Assembly: GCA_002371135.1 (NCBI GenBank)
Contig: DFGB01000084.1
Coordinates: forward strand, 17,465-42,702
From: Verrucomicrobia bacterium UBA3761
Lineage (GTDB): Bacteria; Verrucomicrobiota; Kiritimatiellia; RFP12; UBA1067
Direction of reading: 5' to 3'
Length of the DNA: 25,238 nt
In this document: positions 14,165 through 20,720 of the stretch, piece after piece
Numbering within the stretch: the stretch's first letter is position 1
Layout of the letters: each line of letters starts with the position of its first letter
Notes under the pieces: model-generated
Told to the model about the DNA's origin: nothing
Databases searched by the model: none
Seen by the model: only the letters and a program-made list of their open reading frames with translations
Position numbers and translations under genes: made by a program

Positions 14165-15442
14165 ATGAACACCGTACTCGTTGGAGCCCAGTGGGGAGAT
14201 GAGGGAAAAGGGAAAGTAATCGATTTTCTGACTGAAGAGGCGGACGTGGTGGTCCGTTTCCAGGGCGGATCGAACGCCGGCCACACGGTAGTCGTGGGAG
14301 ACAGGAAGTATGTCCTGCATCTCGTCCCGAGCGGCGTCCTGCACGAGGGCAAGCATTGCGTAATCGGCAACGGGGTCGTGATGGATCCGTTCGATTTGAT
14401 GAAAGAGCTCGAGCAGGTGGAGAGCTGGGGATTTGCGCTCAAGGGGCGCTTCCACATATCCGAACGCGCGCACATGGTGTGCGAGTGGCACAGGGCGCTC
14501 GACCGTGCAGAAGAAGCGGCGCGCGCGCAGGATGCGAAGATCGGCACGACCGGGCGCGGCATCGGCCCGGCCTACGCCGCGAAGGTCGGCCGTTTCGGCA
14601 TGCGCGTGGGCGATATTCTGCGGCCCGATTTCCAGGATCGCGTCCGTGCGCAGGTCGAAGAGGCGAATAGAGCCCTCACGGCGCTCGGCGCGCAGGCGCT
14701 CGACCCGGAGGAGATGGTCCGCCTTTACGCGCCTATGGTCAAGGCGCTGATGCCTTATGTGACGGATACAATCCAGTTCATCCACGACAAGCTCGACGCG
14801 GGCGCGAACCTCCTTTTCGAAGGGGCGCAGGCGACGATGCTCGATATCGACTTTGGAACATACCCGTTCGTGACCAGTTCCAACCCGACGGCTGGCGGCG
14901 CGTGCACGGGATCCGGCGTGCCGCCGCGCAAGATCGACCGCGTAATCGGCGTCATCAAACTCTACACGACGCGCGTCGGAGAGGGGCCGTTCCCGACCGA
15001 GCTCGATGACGCCGACGGCGAGACGCTCCGCCGGCGCGGCGGCGAGTTCGGCGCGACGACCGGCCGGCCGCGCCGCTGCGGCTGGTTCGACGCCGTCATC
15101 GGCCGTTATGCGCAGAGGGTGAATGGCGTCGACTACTGGGCCATGACCAAGCTCGACGTCCTCGATACGTTCCCCGTCGTGAAAATCTGCACGGGCTACC
15201 GCCGCAAGGATGGCTTCGTCTACACGACGTTCCCGGCCGACCTCGACGTCCTCAAGTGGTGCGAGCCGGTCTATGAAGAAATGCCGGGCTGGCAGTGCGA
15301 GACTTCGCACATCACCCGCTACGAAGACCTCCCCGCAAACGCCAAGGCGTATATCGCGCGCATTCTGGAGCTCATCGGCGGCAAGCTTGGCGTCCTCTCG
15401 GTCGGCCCCGCCCGCGAAACGACTTTGCGAATCAACATCTAG
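14165..15442 (+). CDS. purA: Adenylosuccinate synthetase
   Basis: The 425-residue protein has the full-length PurA pattern: the N-terminal GTP-binding loop GAQWGDEGKGK with catalytic D12, NAGHTVVV with the catalytic acid His40, the IMP-binding GTTGRGIGPAYAAK, LFEGAQATMLDIDFGTYPFVT, and TTGRPRRCGWFD near the C-terminal GTP-base-binding end. It joins IMP and aspartate with GTP hydrolysis, the first committed step to AMP. It starts a plus-strand series and its stop TAG overlaps the ribosome site of uppS (AGGAG). Other purine genes nearby are purN (18399) and an IMP cyclohydrolase (24058), although the three are not contiguous. Confidence 0.97.
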   Translation: MNTVLVGAQWGDEGKGKVIDFLTEEADVVVRFQGGSNAGHTVVVGDRKYVLHLVPSGVLHEGKHCVIGNGVVMDPFDLMKELEQVESWGFALKGRFHISERAHMVCEWHRALDRAEEAARAQDAKIGTTGRGIGPAYAAKVGRFGMRVGDILRPDFQDRVRAQVEEANRALTALGAQALDPEEMVRLYAPMVKALMPYVTDTIQFIHDKLDAGANLLFEGAQATMLDIDFGTYPFVTSSNPTAGGACTGSGVPPRKIDRVIGVIKLYTTRVGEGPFPTELDDADGETLRRRGGEFGATTGRPRRCGWFDAVIGRYAQRVNGVDYWAMTKLDVLDTFPVVKICTGYRRKDGFVYTTFPADLDVLKWCEPVYEEMPGWQCETSHITRYEDLPANAKAYIARILELIGGKLGVLSVGPARETTLRINI

Positions 15443-15452
15443 GAGACGTCTG

Positions 15453-16130
15453 TTGTCCTTGCCCCGTCACATAGCGGTAATAATGGACGGCAACGGCAGG
15501 TGGGCCAAGAAGCGCCTGCTGCCGAGGCTCGCGGGGCATCGTGCAGGCGCCGATGCGCTCGACCGCGTGATGCACTACTGCCGCGATGCGGGGGTGGAGT
15601 ATCTCACGGTGTATGCGTTCTCGACGGAAAACTGGAAGCGCTCCACAGAGGAGGTTTCCGGCTTGATGAGGCTTCTTTCGTCGTACATCCACGACAAGGA
15701 GAAGGAGCTCGTCGCAAACGGCGTGCGCTTTCGCGTGATAGGTCGCCGGAGCGATCTATCCGGGAAGTTGCAGGCGGAAATCCACGCACTCGAAGAAGCG
15801 ACGGCGGCGGGGACGTTCACGCTCGTCGTGGCGCTCTCGTATGGCGGGCGCGACGAGATAATCCGGGCTGCGGCGAGGTATAAAGGCGGCGGCGAGGAGG
15901 AGTTCGCCAAATGCCTCGACACGGCCGGCATCCCCGACCCCGATCTTCTGATCCGCACCTCGGGAGAACTCAGAATCTCCAATTTCCTGCTGTGGCAGGC
16001 CGCGTATGCGGAGTTTTATTTCACCGATGTACTCTGGCCGGACTTCGACCGCGAGGAATTCGACAAGGCGCTCTCGGCGTATTCCAAGCGCGAGCGTCGC
16101 ATGGGCGCAAGGCCCGGAGAAGGAAAATGA
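15453..16130 (+). CDS. uppS: Undecaprenyl diphosphate synthase (isoprenyl transferase)
   Basis: From TTG 15453 the protein has 225 residues and the complete cis-prenyltransferase motif set: HIAVIMDGNGRWAKK with the catalytic Asp12, GHRAGADAL, YAFSTENWKRS, VALSYGGRDEI and the C-terminal DLLIRTSGELRISNFLLWQ plus YAEFYFTDVLWPDF. It condenses isopentenyl diphosphate onto farnesyl diphosphate to make the C55 carrier for peptidoglycan and O-antigen. The TTG start is decided by AGGAG (15441-15445) seven bases upstream, overlapping the purA stop; the frame is open further back only inside purA. It overlaps cdsA by ATGA. Confidence 0.95.
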   Translation: MSLPRHIAVIMDGNGRWAKKRLLPRLAGHRAGADALDRVMHYCRDAGVEYLTVYAFSTENWKRSTEEVSGLMRLLSSYIHDKEKELVANGVRFRVIGRRSDLSGKLQAEIHALEEATAAGTFTLVVALSYGGRDEIIRAAARYKGGGEEEFAKCLDTAGIPDPDLLIRTSGELRISNFLLWQAAYAEFYFTDVLWPDFDREEFDKALSAYSKRERRMGARPGEGK

Positions 16131-16897
16131 AAGTATTCAAGAGAACCGTAACCGCCCTGATTGCGGCCGCCGCCGTTGTTTGCGCTTTAGTGTATCTTCC
16201 GCCGTCTGCGATCAAGCCAATCGCAATCCTCCTCGCGGCGCTGGCGCACCTCGAGTTTTCGCAGATGGTCGCCAAGAAGTATCCGATCATGGTCGTGCAG
16301 GGCGTCGCCGCGGGCGTCATATTCCTCGTCTCCAAGCATTACTTCTACGACACGTGCTTCGTGCCGCTCATGTTCGCTCTGGCAGTGTTCGCCGCGTTCG
16401 GGAAGAACGAAAGGCCGATTGCGGCATGGGCGACGACGGTGCTGGGCTTTTTCTACGTGCCGGTGATGATCGACTATTCCCTCCTTCTTCTCAGGCCCGG
16501 CACGTTCGATACGATCCTCCCGCTCCTCTACGTGCTCGCGATAGTCAAGATTTCCGACATGGGCGGCTTTGCGTTCGGGATGGCGTTCGGCAAGCACAAG
16601 ATGTGCCCGGCGATTTCGCCAGGCAAGAGCTGGGAAGGGCTCGCCGGCAGCATATTCGCCGCGTGCCTGATTTCATGCCTGTTCATGCCGCTAACGCATT
16701 ATTCATGGCTTAAGGCGCTCGCTTTCGGCGTGGCGGCGGCGCTGTTCGGGACTTTGGGCGATCTCGTCGAGAGCCGCGTCAAGCGCGAATGCGGCGTCAA
16801 AGATTCGGCCACGTTCATGCCGGCCGGCATGGGCGGTTTCCTCGATATGTTCGATTCCCTCCTTTTCGCGCCCGCCTTGCTGTATCCGTTTTTGTAA
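16127..16897 (+). CDS. cdsA: Phosphatidate cytidylyltransferase (CDP-diglyceride synthase)
   Basis: A 256-residue integral membrane protein with about seven to eight hydrophobic segments. The CdsA family shows in KISDMGGFAFGMAFGKHKMC, the PGKSWEGLAGS motif and the C-terminal signature ESRVKRECGVKDSATFMP-AGMGGFLDMFDS (KR, KD, P, GG and D-x-x-D intact). The usual HGG is MGG and the usual DR is DM here. It makes CDP-diacylglycerol from phosphatidic acid and CTP in the inner membrane. Start ATG 16127 overlaps the uppS stop (ATGA), with AAGGAAA before it. The uppS-cdsA order is widespread in bacteria, but dxr, the common next gene, is replaced here by a sugar-nucleotide dehydratase. Confidence 0.92.
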   Translation: MKVFKRTVTALIAAAAVVCALVYLPPSAIKPIAILLAALAHLEFSQMVAKKYPIMVVQGVAAGVIFLVSKHYFYDTCFVPLMFALAVFAAFGKNERPIAAWATTVLGFFYVPVMIDYSLLLLRPGTFDTILPLLYVLAIVKISDMGGFAFGMAFGKHKMCPAISPGKSWEGLAGSIFAACLISCLFMPLTHYSWLKALAFGVAAALFGTLGDLVESRVKRECGVKDSATFMPAGMGGFLDMFDSLLFAPALLYPFL

Positions 16898-16900
16898 GGG

Positions 16901-16930
16901 CTTCTAGGACATCTAGAACATCTAGGGCTT
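16901..16930. repeat. CTAGA 9-bp repeat between cdsA and the dehydratase gene
   Basis: TCTAGGACA-TCTAGAACA-TCTAGGGCT: three units of exact 9-bp period in a 49-base gap inside the presumed operon. It begins three bases after the cdsA stop. Confidence 0.85.
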
Positions 16931-16946
16931 GGGACTTGAAATTGCC

Positions 16947-18314
16947 ATGACACGTTCGCGACAGGCTTGGATGATGTTTATTCTGACGCGGCTCTTTGCA
17001 TTCGCGATGGACGCGGCTGTAATCGCGTTTGCGTATTTCGCGGCGATTGCGCTGAGGTTCAATTTCGGCGAACCGATGTGGGGGTGGAGGAGAGTGGCGC
17101 TTTCGTATGGCATCGTGTGCTTGATTTACATCGCCGCGATGATCCTGAGCGGATGCTATGCGTCGGCGTGGCGGCGGCTGATGCTGCGCGACGTGCCGCG
17201 CTACATGGCGGCGTTCGGCGCGAGCGCCGTAATTCTCGCGGCGTTGCGCGTCTTCCTGCCAGGCTCGACGCTCGCTCTCGTGCGCTTCCCGTATTCTGTG
17301 ACGGTGATAGCGACGGTGTTCGCGTTCGTCGGGGTGGTCGGCGCGAGGGTGATGTGGCGGGTGTGGTGCGACTCGCGCGTTCGCGACAAGGAACTCCTGG
17401 AGCGCGAAGAAAGGCATTTCGACAACTCGGCCGCCGCGCGGTTCCTCGTCGGCAAGACGGTGCTCGTCACCGGAGCGGGCGGGACGATCGGCTCTGAAAT
17501 CGTGCGCCAGGTGGCGGCCGCGGGCGCCAAGCGCGTGATCCTCGTGGAGCGTTGCGAAAATGCGCTCTACGAAATCGACCGCGAGATGCGCTCGGCCTCT
17601 TGCACTTCCTCGACTTTCCTGCCGGTCATGGCCGATGCGGGAGACGCCGGACGGATGGATGCGCTGTTCGCGGCCGAAAAGCCCGACGTCGTCCTCCACG
17701 CCGCCGCCTGCAAGCACGTGCCGATGGTTGAACTCAACCCGGAGGAGGGTTGGCGCAACAATGCCGAGGCCACGCGTTCGCTCGCCAAAGTCGCCGCGGC
17801 GCACGGCGTGCCGCGCTTTGTCCTCATTTCCACCGACAAGGCCGTCAACCCGGTCTCCGTGATGGGTCAGACGAAACGCGAGGCCGAACGCATCATCATG
17901 GCGATGGAGTCTGGCGCGACTGTTTTCTGCGCCGTCAGGTTCGGGAATGTGTTCGGGTCGTCGGGGAGCGTGGTGCCGCTTTTCCGCGAACAGATTTCCA
18001 GGCGCCAGCCGGTGACCGTCACACACCCGGAGATGAAACGCTATTTCATGACCGTTCAGGAGGCGGTGTCTCTCGTCCTCCAGGCCGCCAGCCGCACCGA
18101 AAAGGCAATCTATACTCTCGACATGGGCAAGAGCGTGCGCATTGTCGATCTCGCCGAGGGCATGATACGCCAGGCGGGTTTCCGCCCGTATGTCGACATC
18201 CCGATCGTGTTCACCGGCATCCGCCCAGGCGAGAAACTTTTCGAGGAGATCGACGTCTCCGAAAAATCCTGCTACCGCACCGACATGGCGAAGATTTACA
18301 TCACGAAGACATGA
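16947..18314 (+). CDS. CapD/WbpM-like nucleotide-sugar 4,6-dehydratase, short form
   Basis: A 455-residue protein. Residues 1-140 contain four membrane segments, then a Rossmann domain opens with VLVTGAGGTIGSEI (about 173-186). Family motifs follow: HAAACKHVPMVELNPEE, ISTDKAVNPVSVMGQTKREAE (the SMK triad in which Met replaces the SDR tyrosine), FGNVFGSSGSVVPLF and GIRPGEKLFEE. Such enzymes convert UDP-GlcNAc to a 4-keto-6-deoxy sugar for surface polysaccharides. Full WbpM-type proteins have an additional Rossmann-like domain between membrane and catalytic parts; here only some 30 residues are left, so this is a short variant. Start: ATG 16947, preceded by no Shine-Dalgarno site; an in-frame TTG at 16929 lies in the CTAG repeat and is unlikely. 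Confidence 0.88.
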   Translation: MTRSRQAWMMFILTRLFAFAMDAAVIAFAYFAAIALRFNFGEPMWGWRRVALSYGIVCLIYIAAMILSGCYASAWRRLMLRDVPRYMAAFGASAVILAALRVFLPGSTLALVRFPYSVTVIATVFAFVGVVGARVMWRVWCDSRVRDKELLEREERHFDNSAAARFLVGKTVLVTGAGGTIGSEIVRQVAAAGAKRVILVERCENALYEIDREMRSASCTSSTFLPVMADAGDAGRMDALFAAEKPDVVLHAAACKHVPMVELNPEEGWRNNAEATRSLAKVAAAHGVPRFVLISTDKAVNPVSVMGQTKREAERIIMAMESGATVFCAVRFGNVFGSSGSVVPLFREQISRRQPVTVTHPEMKRYFMTVQEAVSLVLQAASRTEKAIYTLDMGKSVRIVDLAEGMIRQAGFRPYVDIPIVFTGIRPGEKLFEEIDVSEKSCYRTDMAKIYITKT

Positions 18315-18369
18315 ATTCCAGAAGTTCTAGAGGCTCTAGAAGTTCTAGAGATTCTGAAAGTCTTGAATT
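18314..18369. repeat. CTAGA 9-bp repeat before purN
   Basis: CCAGAAG-TTCTAGAGG-CTCTAGAAG-TTCTAGAGA-TTCTGAAAG-TCTTGAATT: five to six units of 9-bp period decaying toward purN. CTAGAGGCTCTAG and CTAGAAGTTCTAG are perfect 13-base dyads. It begins at the stop codon of the dehydratase gene. Confidence 0.88.
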
Positions 18370-18398
18370 TTTCCATTTACACTCTTTACTTCTCGAAT

Positions 18399-19022
18399 AT
18401 GCTACATCTTGGAATACTTGGCTCCGGGTCCGGCTCGAACATGCAGTCGATCGTCGACGAAATCGAGGCCGGACGGCTTGATGCGAAAATCGAAATCGTC
18501 CTTGCCGACGTAAGGGACGCCTACATCCTCGAGCGCGCGGCCAAGCACGGCCTCAAGGCGCAATATCTCGATTGCGCGCCGTGGAAGACGAAACTCGAAG
18601 GTCCGGCCGAAGACGAGTGCATACGCATTTTGAAGGAGGCGGGAGTCGATACCGTCGTCCTCGCCGGGTTCATGCGCATAGTCAAACCGAAACTCCTCGC
18701 GGCTTTCCCGGAGCGCGTGCTGAACATCCACCCCGCGCTGCTGCCGGCGTTCCCCGGCGTGCACAGCTGGACGCAGGCGCTCGACTATGGCTGCAAAGTC
18801 GCGGGCGTGACGGTGCATTTTGTCGATGCCGGGACCGATTCGGGCCCGATTATCGTGCAGAAGGCGGTGGAAGTCCTCGAAGACGACACGCCGGAAAGCC
18901 TCCATGCGCGCATTCAGGTCCAGGAGCATATCGCCTACCCCGAGGCGCTTTCCATCATCGCCTCCGGCAAGTATTCGATCGAAGGCCGCCGCGTCAGAAT
19001 AGTGGACAATCGCAGACGATGA
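18399..19022 (+). CDS. purN: Phosphoribosylglycinamide formyltransferase
   Basis: The 207-residue protein matches the folate-dependent GAR transformylase PurN: MLHLGILGSGSGSNMQSI phosphate-binding N-terminus, the catalytic region LNIHPALLPAFPGVHSW containing the conserved Asn-Ile-His, and VHFVDAGTDSGPIIVQ with the catalytic aspartate. It transfers a formyl group from 10-formyl-THF to GAR in step three of IMP synthesis. The start is ATG 18399; the frame is open back to 18363 but the conserved domain begins directly after this ATG. The leader (TTTACTTCTCGAAT) is pyrimidine-rich with no Shine-Dalgarno site. The stop overlaps the rfbD start (ATGA). Confidence 0.95.
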   Translation: MLHLGILGSGSGSNMQSIVDEIEAGRLDAKIEIVLADVRDAYILERAAKHGLKAQYLDCAPWKTKLEGPAEDECIRILKEAGVDTVVLAGFMRIVKPKLLAAFPERVLNIHPALLPAFPGVHSWTQALDYGCKVAGVTVHFVDAGTDSGPIIVQKAVEVLEDDTPESLHARIQVQEHIAYPEALSIIASGKYSIEGRRVRIVDNRRR

Positions 19023-19885
19023 AGGTTCTCATTACAGGCGGCAAGGGGATGCTGGGGCGGACGCTCGCGAAGGCGCTCGCCGCCGACGGACACGAGATCG
19101 TCGTTGCAGATCTTCCCGATTGGGACGTGACGGACGATACGGGGCTTTTTTCAAAGATGTCCGCCGCGCATCCGGACGTGGTGATACATTGCGCGGCGAT
19201 GACGGCGGTCGACGCATGCGAGGGGAATCGCGAGCTGGCGTTTCGTTTCAACGAAGAAGGCACTCGCAACGTGGCGTTGGCTGCGAAGGCGTGCGGGGCG
19301 CGGCTTTTCGCCATTTCCACGGATTACGTCTTTTCAGGCGAGCCGCCGCGCGAGCCGTGGGCGTGGAGCGAGACGGACATCCCGCGCCCGGGGACGGTCT
19401 ACGGACTTTCAAAGTTCGCCGGCGAGCAGATGGTGCAGATGCTCTGCCCCGATGCGGCGATATTGCGGACGGCTTGGCTCTACGGCGCGGGAGGCGGGAG
19501 TTTCGTCCACACCATGGTGCGGCTCGGCGGCGAGGAAGGCGAGCCCCTCAAGGTTGTGGACGATCAGCGCGGCAACCCTACGAGCGCCATGACCGTCGCA
19601 CGCGCGATCAAGTTTCTTTTGACGCGCCCGGATGTAAGCGGCATCGTCCACGCCACATGCGAAGAGCAGTGCACGTGGTACGAGTTCGCATGTGAAATAA
19701 AACGCCTCATGGGCAGCCGTTTCCCGCGCGAAATCGTTCCCTGCACGACGGCGGAGTTCCCCCGCCCCGCCACGCGCCCGCGCAATTCCGCGCTCAAAAA
19801 GAGTGTTCTGAACGTCCTCGGCTACCGCACCGCCCCATGGAAGGAGGCGTTGGCGGAGTTCGTGGAAGAGGAGTTTCCAAGATGA
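19019..19885 (+). CDS. rfbD: dTDP-4-dehydrorhamnose reductase-like SDR protein
   Basis: A 288-residue extended short-chain dehydrogenase. It has the nucleotide motif GGKGMLGRTLA (residues 7-17), the DWDVTD substrate-family signature, HCAAMTAVDACEGN, the catalytic Thr in ISTDYVFSGE, YGLSK with the Tyr-Lys pair, and LRTAWLYGAGGGSFVHTM. RfbD reduces dTDP-4-dehydro-L-rhamnose to dTDP-L-rhamnose for cell-surface glycans. No rfbA, B or C genes lie in the window, so the exact substrate is by family only. Both ends are ATGA overlaps (purN before, hslO after), so it is translated in a coupled set with unrelated functions. Confidence 0.9.
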   Translation: MKVLITGGKGMLGRTLAKALAADGHEIVVADLPDWDVTDDTGLFSKMSAAHPDVVIHCAAMTAVDACEGNRELAFRFNEEGTRNVALAAKACGARLFAISTDYVFSGEPPREPWAWSETDIPRPGTVYGLSKFAGEQMVQMLCPDAAILRTAWLYGAGGGSFVHTMVRLGGEEGEPLKVVDDQRGNPTSAMTVARAIKFLLTRPDVSGIVHATCEEQCTWYEFACEIKRLMGSRFPREIVPCTTAEFPRPATRPRNSALKKSVLNVLGYRTAPWKEALAEFVEEEFPR

Positions 19886-20697
19886 AGAATTTCCGTGAAG
19901 AATGGTATGACGAAGAAGCGAAAGTCGCCATCACGATAGCCGACGCGACCGCCGCCGCGCAGGCGCTCGCCCGCGGCCACCTCTGCGGCCCGACGAGCGC
20001 CTTCTTCCTTTCGCGCGCTCTCGCAGCCGTCTCGCTCCTCGGCGCCGAGATGTCCGAAGAGGATGAAGTCGTCAGCCTCCAGATGAAATGTTCCGGCCCC
20101 TTGGGCGGAGTGAACGTGGAGTGCACTGCCGCCGGGACGCTTCGCGGCTATCCAGAAAAGAAAGTTCTCGACGACTTCGACGGCCTCGGTCGCCCGGATG
20201 CCGCCAAGGTGCTTGGCGACAAGCGCATCCAGGTGACGCGCAGCGTTCCGGGCCGCATAATTTCACAGGGGCTTTCCACGACGCTAGGCGGGTATTTGAC
20301 TCAATCGCTGCAACGCACGGCGGAGATACGCGTCGATGCGGAAGTGACGGACGACGTCGAAGTCGTCCGCGCCGTCGGCGTGATGGTCGAGGCGTTGCCG
20401 GATTCGCCCGTTGCGAAGAGCGAATCGCTCATCCCGGCCAGGTTGAACCTCGCCGCATCCTCGCGCAACATCCTCGCGAAGCTCGGCCACCCCAAGGCGG
20501 TCCTAAAGAAGAAAACGCCGCTTGAATTCGCGTGCCGGTGCAGCGCGGAACGCGCGGCCGCGATGCTCGACGCGCTGGGGCCGGACGAGCGCGCCGCCCT
20601 CCCTCCGTCCATCGACATAACGTGCCACATGTGCGGCCGCGTGTGGAGCGTGAAAGTTGGCAGTCAGCAGTTGGCAGTCAGCAGTCCCAAGGCCTAG
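19882..20697 (+). CDS. hslO: Hsp33 redox-regulated chaperonin
   Basis: A 271-residue Hsp33. The N-terminal core contains SLQMKCSGPLGGVNVECTAAG and GYLTQSLQRTAEIRV, and the C-terminal redox switch has four zinc cysteines, C218/C220 (CRC) and C248/C251 (CHMC). Under oxidative stress the cysteines form disulfides, zinc is lost and the protein becomes a holdase for unfolding proteins. Its last dozen residues (GSQQLAVSSPKA) are encoded by a TTGGCAGTCAGCAG direct repeat and the CCTAGATGC motif that supplies the TAG stop, so the natural tail was probably altered by repeat insertion. It overlaps the rfbD stop by ATGA and lies 23 bases before alr-folK. Confidence 0.95.
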   Translation: MKNFREEWYDEEAKVAITIADATAAAQALARGHLCGPTSAFFLSRALAAVSLLGAEMSEEDEVVSLQMKCSGPLGGVNVECTAAGTLRGYPEKKVLDDFDGLGRPDAAKVLGDKRIQVTRSVPGRIISQGLSTTLGGYLTQSLQRTAEIRVDAEVTDDVEVVRAVGVMVEALPDSPVAKSESLIPARLNLAASSRNILAKLGHPKAVLKKKTPLEFACRCSAERAAAMLDALGPDERAALPPSIDITCHMCGRVWSVKVGSQQLAVSSPKA

Positions 20698-20720
20698 ATG
20701 CCTTCAATCATTCAACCTCA
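20655..20720. repeat. TTGGCAG/TCAGCAG repeat, CCTAGATGC motif and TTCAAC units before alr-folK
   Basis: TTGGCAGTCAGCAG occurs twice in tandem (two 7-bp half units each) inside the end of hslO. It is followed by CCTAGATGCC, which resembles the end of the CTAGA arrays, and by TTCAATCATTCAACCTCA directly before ATG 20721. TTGGCAGTTGGCA also ends the EIIA gene at 2120-2132. Confidence 0.75.
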
